A stretch of 64,000 nt of DNA from Streptomyces canus (GTDB lineage: Bacteria > Actinomycetota > Actinomycetes > Streptomycetales > Streptomycetaceae): the NCBI RefSeq assembly GCF_001514145.1, contig NZ_KQ948663.1, forward strand, positions 226,438-290,437. Direction: 5' to 3'. Positions 41,045 through 49,782 of the stretch are shown here, piece after piece. The translations under genes and the position numbers were made by a program. The notes below the pieces were generated by a model, which saw only the letters and a list, made by a program, of their open reading frames with translations, had not been told where the DNA came from and did not search any database. Position 1 is the first letter of the stretch. Every line of letters starts with the position of its first letter.

Positions 41045-41944
41045 TCACTGGGTGAGCGTGCAGGCGGCCAGGGAGCCGAGGCCCTGCGGCTTCTCCGCGG
41101 TACGGCCGATGGAGATCGCGATGCGGTCGATGGTCGAGTTCCGCTTGTCGGCCAGCGGGCCGAGGATCGCGTTCTGGACGAAGTTCGGACCGCCCTGGCC
41201 GACGGTGTCGACGAGCCGCTTGTTCGCCTCGGCGAGCTGCGTGTCGAGCAGCGCCAGGTTGCGGTCCACCTCGGCCTGCGCCGTGGCGGGGATCGCCGGC
41301 AGCTGCGAGGCCACGTCCGGGCAGGAGATGGCGCCCGCGCCGGCGGCCTCACCCGCGTCGCCCGCACCCTCCGCGTTCCCGGTGTCCTCGGCGCCGCCCG
41401 CCGCCTCCGAGGCTGCCTCGCTCGGCGTGGCCTCCGCACCCGCGCCGGCCCCGGCCTCCGCACCGGCGCCTGCCTCCTCACCCGCGCCGGCGGCACCGCC
41501 GGCGTTCAGGGCGCAGGGAGCCAGGGCGTCGAGGCCCTGCGGCTTGTCGGCCGTACGGCCGATGGCGGTGGCGATGCGGTTGACCGTGGCGATCCGCTTG
41601 TCCTCCAGCGGGCCGAGGATGGCGTTCTGGACGAAGTTGGGCCCGCCCTGGCCGACGGTGTCGACGAGCCGCTTGTTGGCCTCGTCGATCTGGGTCTGGA
41701 GCAGGGTCAGGTTGCGGTCGACCTCGGCCTGCGCGGTGGCCGGGATCTCCGGCAGCTGGGAGGCCACGTCCGGGCACGTGATGCTGCCGACGTCGGCCAG
41801 CGTGCGGGCGGTTGCGGTGCCGCTCTTGGAGGTCTCCCCGGCGAGGGCGGTGCCGGCGACGATCGCCCCGGTCAGTGCCACGGCGGCGGCGCCGCCGATG
41901 ATCGCCACGCGGCGCTTGTTGTACTTAGGAAGAGCCCTGGACAT
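41045..41944 (-). CDS. Secreted protein with two near-identical domains of unknown function
   Basis: 299 residues, ATG 41944, signal peptide RRVAIIGGAAAVALTGAIVAGTALA. Two copies of an 85-90 residue helical unit (ISCPDVASQLP..IPATAQAEVDRNL..LLxTQ..EANKRLVDTVGQGGPNFVQNAILGPL..KR..RIAxxIGRTAxKPQGL..L..C) are joined by a ~60-residue Ala/Gly/Glu linker. Each unit has one Cys near each end (CPDVAS and ALAPCAL/LAACTL), which could form a disulphide. I do not recognise the family. No neighbour suggests a role; tandem hairpins close the transcript. Confidence 0.8.
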   Translation of the reverse strand: MSRALPKYNKRRVAIIGGAAAVALTGAIVAGTALAGETSKSGTATARTLADVGSITCPDVASQLPEIPATAQAEVDRNLTLLQTQIDEANKRLVDTVGQGGPNFVQNAILGPLEDKRIATVNRIATAIGRTADKPQGLDALAPCALNAGGAAGAGEEAGAGAEAGAGAGAEATPSEAASEAAGGAEDTGNAEGAGDAGEAAGAGAISCPDVASQLPAIPATAQAEVDRNLALLDTQLAEANKRLVDTVGQGGPNFVQNAILGPLADKRNSTIDRIAISIGRTAEKPQGLGSLAACTLTQ

Positions 41945-42071
41945 GCGGATGCCTCACTCGGGGTCGGGAGTGGTCTTCTTGACAAACGCGGCGCCTGCGT
42001 TCGGCGGGAAGTACGAGCAAGCGGTTTCCCGTGTTCAAAGGGAGCGCAAATTCCTCACCGCCGGACCCGGA

Positions 42072-42100
42072 TTGACGAATCATGCAGGACTCTGCATAAT
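42072..42100 (+). promoter_or_regulatory. argH promoter with ARG box
   Basis: TTGACG (42072-42077), a 17-base spacer and CATAAT (42095-42100) form a near-consensus promoter. The ARG box CATGCAGGACTCTGCATA (42081-42098) lies across spacer and -10. A further CATGCA half-site follows at 42101-42106. Confidence 0.85.
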
Positions 42101-42139
42101 CATGCATAACGTTGAGTGCAGCCGTGAGGAGCAACGCAA

Positions 42140-43570
42140 GTGAGCAGCAGCAGCGGTGACGTCCGGCTCTGGGGCGGCCGTTTCGCCGACGGTCCCGCCG
42201 AGGCCCTGGCCAGGCTGTCCGCGTCCGTCCACTTCGACTGGCGGCTCGCGCCGTACGACATCGCCGGTTCGCGCGCCCACGCGCGCGTGCTGCACAAGGC
42301 GGGACTGCTGAGCGAGGACGAGCTCCAGCGCATGCACGCGGGGCTCGACCAGCTCGAAGCCGATGTGGCCGACGGCTCCTTCGTGGGCACCATCGCCGAC
42401 GAGGACTGCCACACCGCCCTGGAGCGCGGCCTGCTGGAGCGCGTCGGCCCCGACCTCGGCGGCAAGCTGCGCGCGGGCCGCTCGCGCAACGACCAGATCG
42501 CGACCCTCTTCCGCATGTACCTGCGGGACCACGCCCGCATCATCGGCGGCCTGATCGCCGAGCTCCAGGACGCGCTGGTCGGCCTGGCGGAGGCCCACCC
42601 GGACGTGGCGATGCCCGGCCGCACCCACCTCCAGCACGCCCAGCCGGTCCTGTTCGCCCACCACGTCCTGGCCCACGTCCAGTCCCTGTCCCGGGACGCG
42701 GAGCGGCTGCGCCAGTGGGACGAGCGCACGGCCGTCTCGCCGTACGGCTCGGGCGCCCTGGCCGGTTCCTCCCTGGGCCTTGATCCGGAGGCGGTCGCGA
42801 AGGACCTCGGCTTCGAGCACGGCAGCGTCGGCAACTCCATCGACGGCACGGCCTCCCGTGACTTCGTCGCCGAGTTCGCCTTCATCACCGCGATGATCGG
42901 CGTCAACCTCTCCCGGATCGCCGAGGAGATCATCATCTGGAACACGAAGGAGTTCTCCTTCGTGACCCTGCACGACGCGTTCTCCACCGGCTCGTCGATC
43001 ATGCCGCAGAAGAAGAACCCGGACATCGCGGAGCTGGCGCGCGGCAAGTCCGGCCGTCTGATCGGCAACCTGACGGGTCTGATGGCCACGCTCAAGGCCC
43101 TGCCCCTCGCCTACAACCGCGACCTCCAGGAGGACAAGGAGCCGGTCTTCGACTCCTGCGACCAGCTGGAGGTCCTGCTCCCCGCCTTCACCGGCATGAT
43201 GGCGACCCTCACCGTCAACCGCGAGCGCATGGAGGAACTGGCCCCGGCCGGCTTCTCCCTCGCCACCGACATCGCCGAGTGGCTGGTCAAGCAGGGCGTC
43301 CCCTTCCGGGTGGCCCACGAGGTGGCCGGCGAGTGCGTCAAGGCGGCGGAGGCCGAGGGCAAGGAACTGAGCGACCTGACGGACGACCAGTTCGCCAAGA
43401 TCTCCGCCCACCTGACCCCGGAGGTCCGGTCGGTGCTCAACGTCCCCGGCGCCCTGGCCTCCCGCAACAGCAGGGGAGGCACGGCTCCGAGCGCGGTGGC
43501 GGTCCAACTCGCGGAAGTGAAGGCGGACGTGGCCGCTCAGCACAAGTGGGCGGAGGCGAAGCGCCCTTAG
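42140..43570 (+). CDS. argH: Argininosuccinate lyase
   Basis: 476 residues from GTG 42140, with GAGGAG 10 bases upstream. Fumarase/aspartase fold: LWGGRFADGPAEAL, catalytic-His region EDCHTALE, AGRSRNDQIAT, GRTHLQHAQPVLFAHH, signature GSSIMPQKKNPDIAEL with the catalytic Ser. Last step of arginine synthesis, producing arginine and fumarate. Separate from argCJBDR but under its own ARG box; argG and argF are not in this window. Confidence 0.97.
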   Translation: MSSSSGDVRLWGGRFADGPAEALARLSASVHFDWRLAPYDIAGSRAHARVLHKAGLLSEDELQRMHAGLDQLEADVADGSFVGTIADEDCHTALERGLLERVGPDLGGKLRAGRSRNDQIATLFRMYLRDHARIIGGLIAELQDALVGLAEAHPDVAMPGRTHLQHAQPVLFAHHVLAHVQSLSRDAERLRQWDERTAVSPYGSGALAGSSLGLDPEAVAKDLGFEHGSVGNSIDGTASRDFVAEFAFITAMIGVNLSRIAEEIIIWNTKEFSFVTLHDAFSTGSSIMPQKKNPDIAELARGKSGRLIGNLTGLMATLKALPLAYNRDLQEDKEPVFDSCDQLEVLLPAFTGMMATLTVNRERMEELAPAGFSLATDIAEWLVKQGVPFRVAHEVAGECVKAAEAEGKELSDLTDDQFAKISAHLTPEVRSVLNVPGALASRNSRGGTAPSAVAVQLAEVKADVAAQHKWAEAKRP

Positions 43571-43617
43571 GGGCGCGGGGAACGGCGCGACAAGCCACGA
43601 CGGATCCGCACCCGCCC
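43570..43617 (+). repeat. Intergenic hairpin repeat, copy 2
   Basis: GGGGCGCGGGGAACGGCGCG begins on the last base of the argH stop and continues ACAAGCCACGAC to CCGCACCCGCC. GCGC can pair with GCGC around the GGGGAACG loop. Same family as copies 1, 3 and 4. Confidence 0.75.
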
Positions 43618-43724
43618 ACAAGCCGGTACCCACCGAGCTCTTGGGCGCGCGGTTCCGTCACCGAAGGTCATCGCGGGTTACGTTGGTCGGAAGCCGTACC
43701 GGACCCGACCGAACGGAGCCCGCG

Positions 43725-44696
43725 ATGCCCTTCGCCCGACTGGCCGCAGCGACAACCCCCACCTGCCACATCGGACTCGGCCTCGCCGCCGTCGGACGCC
43801 CCGGCTACATCAACCTCGGCCGGGACGAAGACCTCGGAGACGATCGCAGCGTAGAGACCCTCCGCACCCGCACCCACGAACTCCTCGACGCCGCCTACTT
43901 CCAGGGCGTCCGCTACTTCGACGTGGCCCGCTCCTACGGCCGCTCCGAGGAGTTCCTCGCCGACTGGCTCGACAAGAACCCCGGCATCGACGACGTGGTC
44001 GTCGGCAGCAAGTGGGGCTACACCTACACCGCCGACTGGACCACCGACGCCGAACATCACGAGGTCAAGGACCACAGCGTCCAGACCTACGACCGTCAGC
44101 GCGCCGAAACCGCCGAACTGCTCGGCGACCGCCTCGACCTCTACCAGATCCACTCGGTGACCCCGGACAGCCCGGCCCTCACCGACAAGGAACTCCACGC
44201 GAGGCTCGCCGAGGCGGCCGCCCAGGGCACCTCGATCGGCTTCTCCACCAGCGGCCCCGCCCAGGCGGACACCATCCGCGCCGCCCTCGCCGTGACGGTC
44301 GACGGCGAGCCGCTCTTCCGTACCGTCCAGTCGACCTACAACGCCCTGGAGACCTCGGCCGCCCCCGCCCTCGCCGAGGCCCACGACGCGGGCCTCACGG
44401 TGATCGTCAAGGAGGGCATGGCCAACGGCAGGCTCGCCGAGCCGCACGCCCCGGACGCCCTGAAGGCCGTAGCGGCGGAAACCTCCCTGGGCTGCGACGC
44501 CGTGGCGCTCGCTCTCGTCCTTCGTCAGCCCTGGGCAGGAGTCGTCCTCTCGGGGGCCGCCACCACCGTCCAGCTCGCGTCCAATCTGCACGCGGCCGTC
44601 GTGGACCTCGACGACGAGCAGCTGTCCCGGCTGGCGGGGCTGGCCGAGGAGCCGGGCGTGTACTGGGAACGCCGCCGCCGGCTGCCCTGGCACTGA
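43725..44696 (+). CDS. Aldo/keto reductase
   Basis: 323 residues, ATG 43725 with GGAG upstream. TIM-barrel AKR features: IGLGLAAVGRPGYINLG, YFDVARSYGRSEEFLADWL, VVVGSKWGYTYTADW and DLYQIHSVTPDSP, with a late VVLSGAATTVQLASNL. Asp, Tyr and Lys of the catalytic set are in FDVARSYG and SKWGY; the catalytic His position reads as QIHS. NADPH-dependent carbonyl reduction is expected. Same strand as the next two genes but separated by an operator region. Confidence 0.9.
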   Translation: MPFARLAAATTPTCHIGLGLAAVGRPGYINLGRDEDLGDDRSVETLRTRTHELLDAAYFQGVRYFDVARSYGRSEEFLADWLDKNPGIDDVVVGSKWGYTYTADWTTDAEHHEVKDHSVQTYDRQRAETAELLGDRLDLYQIHSVTPDSPALTDKELHARLAEAAAQGTSIGFSTSGPAQADTIRAALAVTVDGEPLFRTVQSTYNALETSAAPALAEAHDAGLTVIVKEGMANGRLAEPHAPDALKAVAAETSLGCDAVALALVLRQPWAGVVLSGAATTVQLASNLHAAVVDLDDEQLSRLAGLAEEPGVYWERRRRLPWH

Positions 44697-44741
44697 CGAG
44701 ACCTCTGTTCAGCGGTCGCACATGAGACAGTCATGCCCGCT

Positions 44742-44773
44742 GTGAGACATGAATGTCTCACATGGTCTATAGT
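44742..44773 (+). promoter_or_regulatory. TetR operator and leaderless promoter
   Basis: GTGAGACAT-GA-ATGTCTCAC (44742-44761) is a 9-bp perfect palindrome covering the -35 (GAGACA, 44744-44749). A TATAGT -10 (44768-44773) follows 18 bases later, ending 6 bases before the TetR ATG at 44780, so the mRNA starts at the ATG. CATGAGAC (44721) and GTCTCATG (44775) flank it as weaker, inverted matches. Confidence 0.75.
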
Positions 44774-44779
44774 CGTCTC

Positions 44780-45346
44780 ATGGCTGTCGATCGTGACCAT
44801 GTGCTGCGCAGTGCCGCGGCCCTGCTGACCCGCCGATCCACCGCGACCATGGACGAGGTCGCCAAGTCCGCCGGGATCAGCCGGGCCACGCTGCACCGCC
44901 ACTTCGCCGGACGCGACGCGCTCGTACGCGCACTGGAGTCGCTGGGCATCGAGGAGTGCGAGAAAGCGCTCGACGCCGCCCGGCTGGACGAGGGGCCGGC
45001 GAGTGATGCCGTGCGGCGCCTGGTCCGCGAGGCCGAACCCGCGGCCGGACTCCTCGCCTTCCTCTACACGGAGAACCAGCTCTTCGAGGGCGAGGAGCAG
45101 CACGACGGCTGGGCCCGGATCGACGCCCGCATCTCCGCGCTGTTCCGGCGCGGCCAGCAGAGCGGCGAGTTCCGCATCGACCTCACGCCGGTCTGGCTCA
45201 CCGAGGCCCTGTTCGGCCTGCTCGCCTCCGCCGTCTGGCTGCTCCAGAGCGGCAAGGGGGCCCCCAAGGACTTCCACCACATGACCGTCGAGCTGCTGCT
45301 CGGTGGCGCACTACGTCATTCCGTACGACCGATAGAGGAATCATGA
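44780..45346 (+). CDS. TetR-family repressor
   Basis: 188 residues from ATG 44780, leaderless by promoter position. N-terminal HTH (VLRSAAALLTRRSTATMDEVAKSAGISRATLHRHFAGRDALVRAL) and a helical ligand domain. It likely binds the palindrome at 44742-44761 that overlaps its own promoter. Its stop overlaps the MFS gene start (ATGA), so repressor and pump are made from one mRNA and induced together. Confidence 0.92.
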   Translation: MAVDRDHVLRSAAALLTRRSTATMDEVAKSAGISRATLHRHFAGRDALVRALESLGIEECEKALDAARLDEGPASDAVRRLVREAEPAAGLLAFLYTENQLFEGEEQHDGWARIDARISALFRRGQQSGEFRIDLTPVWLTEALFGLLASAVWLLQSGKGAPKDFHHMTVELLLGGALRHSVRPIEES

Positions 45347-46866
45347 CCAGCACCCTGCAGCCGGCGACCGCGACCGAGGCGGTGAAGCGTCCCGGCCGTT
45401 GGCTCGCGCTGTCCGTCCTGGTGCTCGCCGTGCTGCTGGTGGCCGTCGACGCGACCGTCCTCGGCCTCGCGACCCCGTACATCAGCGAGGACCTCGAGCC
45501 GACCGGCACCCAGCTCCTGTGGATCGGTGACGTCTACTCGTTCGTCATCGCGGGCCTGCTGGTGTCGATGGGCAGCCTCGGCGACCGCATCGGCCGCAAG
45601 CGGATCCTGCTGCTGGGCGCGACGGCGTTCGGCGCGATGTCGGTCCTCAACGCCTATGCGACGACACCGGAGTTGTTGATCCTGGCGCGGGCGCTGCTCG
45701 GCGTCGCCGGCGCGACCCTGATGCCCGCCACCCTGGCCCTGATCCGCAACCTCTTCCACGACCCGCGCGAACGCAGCCTCGCCGTCGGCATCTGGGGCGC
45801 GGCCGCCTCCGCCGGTACCGCGATCGGACCCATCGTCGGCGGCTTCCTCCTCGAACACTTCTGGTGGGGCTCGGTCTTCCTGATCAACCTGCCCGTGATG
45901 GCGGTCCTGGTCCTCGTCGGCATCAGGTTCCTGCCCGAGTCCCGCAACCCGAACCCGGGCCCCTGGGACATGGCCGGCGTCGCGCTGTCCCTGGCCGGCA
46001 TGATCGGAGTGGTCTACGCCGTCAAGGAGACCGCCGCGCACGGCATCACATGGGAGCCGGCCGCCGCGGGAGTCCTCGGCGCGGCAGCCCTGTACGCCTT
46101 CGTCCGCCGCCAGCTCACCCTCCCCGCACCCCTGCTGGACATGCGCCTCTTCCGCAACCGCGGCTTCAGCGGCGCCGTCCTGGCCGACCTCCTGACCATC
46201 CTCGGCCTCTCCGGACTGGTCTTCTTCCTCTCCCAGTACCTGCAACTCGTACAGGAAAGAGGCCCGTTGGAGGCGGGCCTGGCCGAACTCCCGGCGGCGG
46301 TGGGCGCGGTGGCGGCGGGCCTGGTCGCGGGCACGGTGGCCCGCCGTTACTCGGTGCGCGCGGTCGTCTCCGGGGGCCTGGCGGCCATCGGCGTGGCCCT
46401 GGCGGCCCTGACCCTGCTCGACCAGTCCACGGGCTACCCCCTGCTGGGCGCCGCCCTGCTGGTGGTCGGTGTGGGCGCGGGCTTCTCCTTCACGGTGACC
46501 GCCGACGTGATCCTGTCGAGCGTCCCCAAGGACCACGCGGGCTCGGCATCGGCGGTGTCGGAGACGGCGTACGAACTGGGCGCGGCCCTGGGCATCGCGG
46601 TACTGGGCTCGATCGTGACGGGCGTGTACCGGGGCTTCGCGGCCCCCGCGGGCACGCCGGAAGGGGCGCACGAGTCCCTGGGCGGCGCGGTGGAGGCGGC
46701 GTCCGGACTGCCGACGAACACGGCTCAGGACCTGCTGTCGTCCGCTCGAGCGGCTTTCGTGGACGGCCTCACCATCGCCGCGGGCGCGGGAGCAGCGGTC
46801 CTGCTCGCGACGGCAGTGGCCGCGTGGTTCATGCTGAAGGACCAACGGCTCGACAGTCGCCCTTAG
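45343..46866 (+). CDS. MFS drug:H+ antiporter, DHA2 (14-TMS) type
   Basis: 507 residues, ATG overlapping the TetR stop. About fourteen hydrophobic segments, with motif A-like GSLGDRIGRKRILLLGATAFG and antiporter motif C-like GIWGAAASAGTAIGPIVGGFLLEHFWWGSVFLINLPV. These are signs of a DHA2 multidrug exporter. Coupled with a TetR repressor, it should be an inducible efflux system; the inducer is unknown. Confidence 0.93.
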   Translation: MTSTLQPATATEAVKRPGRWLALSVLVLAVLLVAVDATVLGLATPYISEDLEPTGTQLLWIGDVYSFVIAGLLVSMGSLGDRIGRKRILLLGATAFGAMSVLNAYATTPELLILARALLGVAGATLMPATLALIRNLFHDPRERSLAVGIWGAAASAGTAIGPIVGGFLLEHFWWGSVFLINLPVMAVLVLVGIRFLPESRNPNPGPWDMAGVALSLAGMIGVVYAVKETAAHGITWEPAAAGVLGAAALYAFVRRQLTLPAPLLDMRLFRNRGFSGAVLADLLTILGLSGLVFFLSQYLQLVQERGPLEAGLAELPAAVGAVAAGLVAGTVARRYSVRAVVSGGLAAIGVALAALTLLDQSTGYPLLGAALLVVGVGAGFSFTVTADVILSSVPKDHAGSASAVSETAYELGAALGIAVLGSIVTGVYRGFAAPAGTPEGAHESLGGAVEAASGLPTNTAQDLLSSARAAFVDGLTIAAGAGAAVLLATAVAAWFMLKDQRLDSRP

Positions 46867-46937
46867 GGGCGCGGGGCTGTATCCATCTGCGGCTCCGCCG
46901 GGTGGGCGCGACCAGCCCCGACGGCGCCGCACCCGAC
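46866..46937 (+). repeat. Intergenic hairpin repeat, copy 3
   Basis: Starts GGGGCGCGGGGCTGTATCCA on the last base of the MFS stop and ends GCCGCACCCGAC, 10 bases before the convergent acyltransferase stop. The arms CGGGGCTG and CAGCCCCG pair, and GCGGC/GCCG pairs inside. Almost identical to copy 1 in the opposite orientation. Confidence 0.8.
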
Positions 46938-46946
46938 AACGAATCC

Positions 46947-47618
46947 CTACGCGGCCTTCGCCTTGGTGGCGTACATGTCCACGTACTCCTGCCCGGACAA
47001 CCGCATGACCTCGGTCATCACGGAGTCCGTCACGGCCCGCAGCACATACCGGTCCCGGTCCATGCCCTCGTACCGGGAGAACTCCATCGCCTCACCGAAG
47101 CGAACCGTGACCCGCCCCGGGCGGGGCATCCCCGCACCCCCCGGCTGCAACTTGTCCGTGCCGATCATCGCGAAGGGCACCACCGGCGCCCCCGTCATGA
47201 GCGTCAGACGGGCGATACCGGTGCGCCCCCGGTAGAGCCGGCCGTCGGGAGACCGCGTGCCCTCGGGGTAGATCCCGAAGACCTTGCCCTCCTCCAGCAC
47301 CCGCCGGCCGGTCATCAGCGCGGCGACGCCCCCGCGACCGCCGTCGCGGTCCACCGGGATCATGCCGACGCCGATGAAGAACCACGCCATGAGACGGCCC
47401 TTGAGGGTCTTGCCGGTGACGTACTCGTCCTTGCCGATGAAGAACACCTGCCGGTCGCACACCAGCGGAAGGATCATCGAGTCGATGAAGGTGAGGTGGT
47501 TGCCGGCCAGGATGACGGGACCGTCACCCGGGATGTGCTCCGCGCCCTCCACCCGTGGGCGGAACATCAGGCGCATGATCGGTCCGAGCACTGCCTTGAT
47601 GAGCGCGAAGCGGGACAA
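46947..47618 (-). CDS. 1-acyl-sn-glycerol-3-phosphate acyltransferase (PlsC family)
   Basis: 223 residues from TTG 47618, chosen because GGAGGG lies 5 bases upstream and the residues from LSRFALIKAVLGPIMRLMF fit the family; longer frames reach 47681. Acyltransferase motifs: NHLTFID (NHx4D), GVGMIPVDRDGGRGG, and FGIYPEGTRSPDG (EGTR), then APVVPFAMIGT. It acylates lysophosphatidic acid in membrane lipid synthesis. Convergent with the MFS gene across repeat copy 3. Confidence 0.88.
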   Translation of the reverse strand: MSRFALIKAVLGPIMRLMFRPRVEGAEHIPGDGPVILAGNHLTFIDSMILPLVCDRQVFFIGKDEYVTGKTLKGRLMAWFFIGVGMIPVDRDGGRGGVAALMTGRRVLEEGKVFGIYPEGTRSPDGRLYRGRTGIARLTLMTGAPVVPFAMIGTDKLQPGGAGMPRPGRVTVRFGEAMEFSRYEGMDRDRYVLRAVTDSVMTEVMRLSGQEYVDMYATKAKAA

Positions 47619-47989
47619 CGGGCCCTCCGGTGTCAAGAGAACGGCCAGGGAAACTGTATGAGTCTGTGCAGGTGAGGACATTACTCGCGGCTCGGGGGAT
47701 CGTGCACATCGCGCGCCCGCGGTTCACCGAGGTCTTACGCACTATTGACACTCGTTTACCTGCGGATGGACCGCGTTGCCTCCCGGAAACCCGGGCGGAA
47801 CGATGTGACGGAGGTCGCCCCGATCGACGCGTACCCCGCCCTCCGGTCCCGAAGCCGACGAGTCGTCAGACATTAGTTCCCATGCGACATCCCACGTCAC
47901 CCGCGTGTTCCGCCGGAGGTCTCCCGTCCGTCATGGACACGCACCTACGATCGGCCCGCATCGAAGAGGCGACGGCAGGAGGGGTCCCC
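47619..47989. other. 370-base gap between acyltransferase and GDPD genes
   Basis: This divergent spacer holds no gene I can support. A perfect TTGACA (47745-47750) has no convincing -10 at 16-19 bases. AGGAGGGG (47977-47984) is the ribosome site for the GDPD gene. Nothing else stands out. Confidence 0.4.
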
Positions 47990-49156
47990 ATGGGATCGCA
48001 GGACGAGCACACGGACGGCACCGGACGACGGGCACTTCTCGGGGCTGCGATGTTCGGCGCCGGGGGAGCGGTCCTGGGCCTGTCCGGTACGGCGAGAGCC
48101 GCCGGGGCCCAGTCCGCCGGGCACGGTGGCGGGTTGAAGAGCCTGCCCGTGCCGACGGTCATCGGCCACCGGGGCGCCAGCGGCTACCGCCCCGAGCACA
48201 CCTTCGGCTCCTACCAGCTCGCCCTCGACCTGGGCGCCGACGTCGTCGAGGCCGGCGACCTCGTCCCCACCCGGGACGGCCACCTGGTCTGCCGCCACGA
48301 ACCGGAGATCGGCGGCACCACGAACGTCGCCGACCACCCCGAGTTCGCCGACCGCAGGACCACCAAGGTCCTCGACGGTGTCTCCACGACCGGCTGGTTC
48401 ACCGAGGACTTCACGCTCGCCGAGCTCAAGACGCTCCGCGCGATCGAGCGCATCCCGGCCAACCGCCCGCACAACACGCTCTACAACGGCCGCTGGTCCA
48501 TCCCCACCTTCGAGGAAGTCCTGAAGTGGCAGGACGAGCAGACCCGCAAGCGCGGCAAGCAGGTCTGGATCTACCCCGAGACCAAGCACCCCACCTACTT
48601 CCGGGCGCTCGGCCTCGGCCTCGAGGAGCGGGTCGCGAAGCTCCTGCACCGGCACGGCAAGGACAAGCGGAACTCCCCGGTCATCCTGCAGTCCTTCGAG
48701 CCGACCAGCATCCGGCGCCTGAACAAGCTGGTCGACAACCCCCTCGTCGTGCTCCTGTCCGCCGCGAACACCCGGCCCTGGGACTTCGTCGAGAAGGGCG
48801 ACCCGCGGACCGTCGCCGACCTGATCACCCCCAAGGGCCTCAGGGAGATCGCGGGCTACGCGCAGGGCATCGGCCCGACCCTCGACCTGGTCATCACGAA
48901 GAAGGGGGACGGCAGCCTCGACAAGGAGACGACCCTCGTCGCCGACGCCCACAAGGTCGGGCTGGTCCTGCACCCCTACACCATGCGCAACGAGAACCCC
49001 TTCCTTCCGGCGGAGTACCGCAGGGGCACGGACGCGGACGCCTATGGAGACGCCTTCGGCGCGTTCAAGAGGTACTTCGCCACCGGCATCGACGGCGTCT
49101 TCACCGACAACGCGGACACGGGCGTCCTCGCCCGCGCGGACTTCGTCAACGGCTGA
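47990..49156 (+). CDS. Secreted glycerophosphodiester phosphodiesterase
   Basis: 388 residues, ATG after AGGAGGGG. The N-terminus carries TGRRALLGAAMFGAGGAVLGLSGTARAAGA, a twin-arginine signal. GDPD barrel: VIGHRGASGYRPEHTFGSYQLALDLGADVVEAGDLVPTRDGHLVCRHEPEI, then PETKHPTYF, VILQSFEP and GVFTDNADTG. Expected to split glycerophosphodiesters or teichoic acid fragments to glycerol-3-phosphate for phosphate scavenging. The metal-binding ExD appears as EAGD, one residue longer than usual. Confidence 0.92.
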   Translation: MGSQDEHTDGTGRRALLGAAMFGAGGAVLGLSGTARAAGAQSAGHGGGLKSLPVPTVIGHRGASGYRPEHTFGSYQLALDLGADVVEAGDLVPTRDGHLVCRHEPEIGGTTNVADHPEFADRRTTKVLDGVSTTGWFTEDFTLAELKTLRAIERIPANRPHNTLYNGRWSIPTFEEVLKWQDEQTRKRGKQVWIYPETKHPTYFRALGLGLEERVAKLLHRHGKDKRNSPVILQSFEPTSIRRLNKLVDNPLVVLLSAANTRPWDFVEKGDPRTVADLITPKGLREIAGYAQGIGPTLDLVITKKGDGSLDKETTLVADAHKVGLVLHPYTMRNENPFLPAEYRRGTDADAYGDAFGAFKRYFATGIDGVFTDNADTGVLARADFVNG

Positions 49157-49230
49157 GCCACCGTGCCCCGATCGGGGTGACTTGCCGACGCCCGGGCAAC
49201 CCAGGCCCGGGCGGCCGGGTCGTACCGCAT

Positions 49231-49737
49231 ATGACGCACGACTTGGTCACCGCCCTGCGCCCGCTGCTGACCGCCGAGGCCTCCGCGGAGGCACATGCCA
49301 CCGGTACGGAACCGGCCGACCTGGAGCAGGCGGTGTGGCTCCGCCTCCTGGAGCACCTGGAGACGCAGGGCCCGCCCCTCGACCTGCCCGGCTGGCTCCG
49401 CCGCGCCGTCCGGTCCGAGTCCCGCCGCAGCCGTCGTACGACCCGCCTGGAACGGCCGTACGACACCGAACCCGCGGCCGACGACGACCGCACCCCCGAA
49501 CAGCTCACCCTCGCGGCGGCCCGCCGCCGGGCCCTGCACGACGCGGTGCGCCGACTGCCCGGCCGCTGCCCCTCGCTCATGGCGGCCCTCCTCTCCCCGC
49601 GGGACCTGACCTACCGGGAGATCGCGGGGGAGTTGGGTATCTCACAGGGCAGTCTTGGTCCGGAACGTTCCAGATGCCTGGGATGTCTTCGCAGATTGCT
49701 CACACCGGAGGTTGCGACACACCGGGGGCGGGGATAG
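49231..49737 (+). CDS. Small sigma-70-like (ECF-type) protein
   Basis: 168 residues, ATG 49231. A region-2-like part (LRPLLTAEASAEAHATGTEPADLEQAVWLRLLEHLE, LPGWLRRAVRSESRRSRRTTR) and a region-4-like HTH (ALHDAVRRLPGRCPSLMAALLSPRDLTYREIAGELGISQGSLGPERSRCLGCLRRLL) are present. Both are shorter than in typical ECF sigma factors, and no anti-sigma gene is adjacent. It may be an atypical ECF factor. Confidence 0.7.
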   Translation: MTHDLVTALRPLLTAEASAEAHATGTEPADLEQAVWLRLLEHLETQGPPLDLPGWLRRAVRSESRRSRRTTRLERPYDTEPAADDDRTPEQLTLAAARRRALHDAVRRLPGRCPSLMAALLSPRDLTYREIAGELGISQGSLGPERSRCLGCLRRLLTPEVATHRGRG

Positions 49738-49782
49738 GAGTGGGGGACAACAGGCGATCAGGTGAGCGGGAGGCGTGCGCAC

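Noticed and set aside
47745..47750. Perfect TTGACA as a promoter for the GDPD gene
   Set aside because: No -10 hexamer is at 16-19 bases, so the match may be chance.
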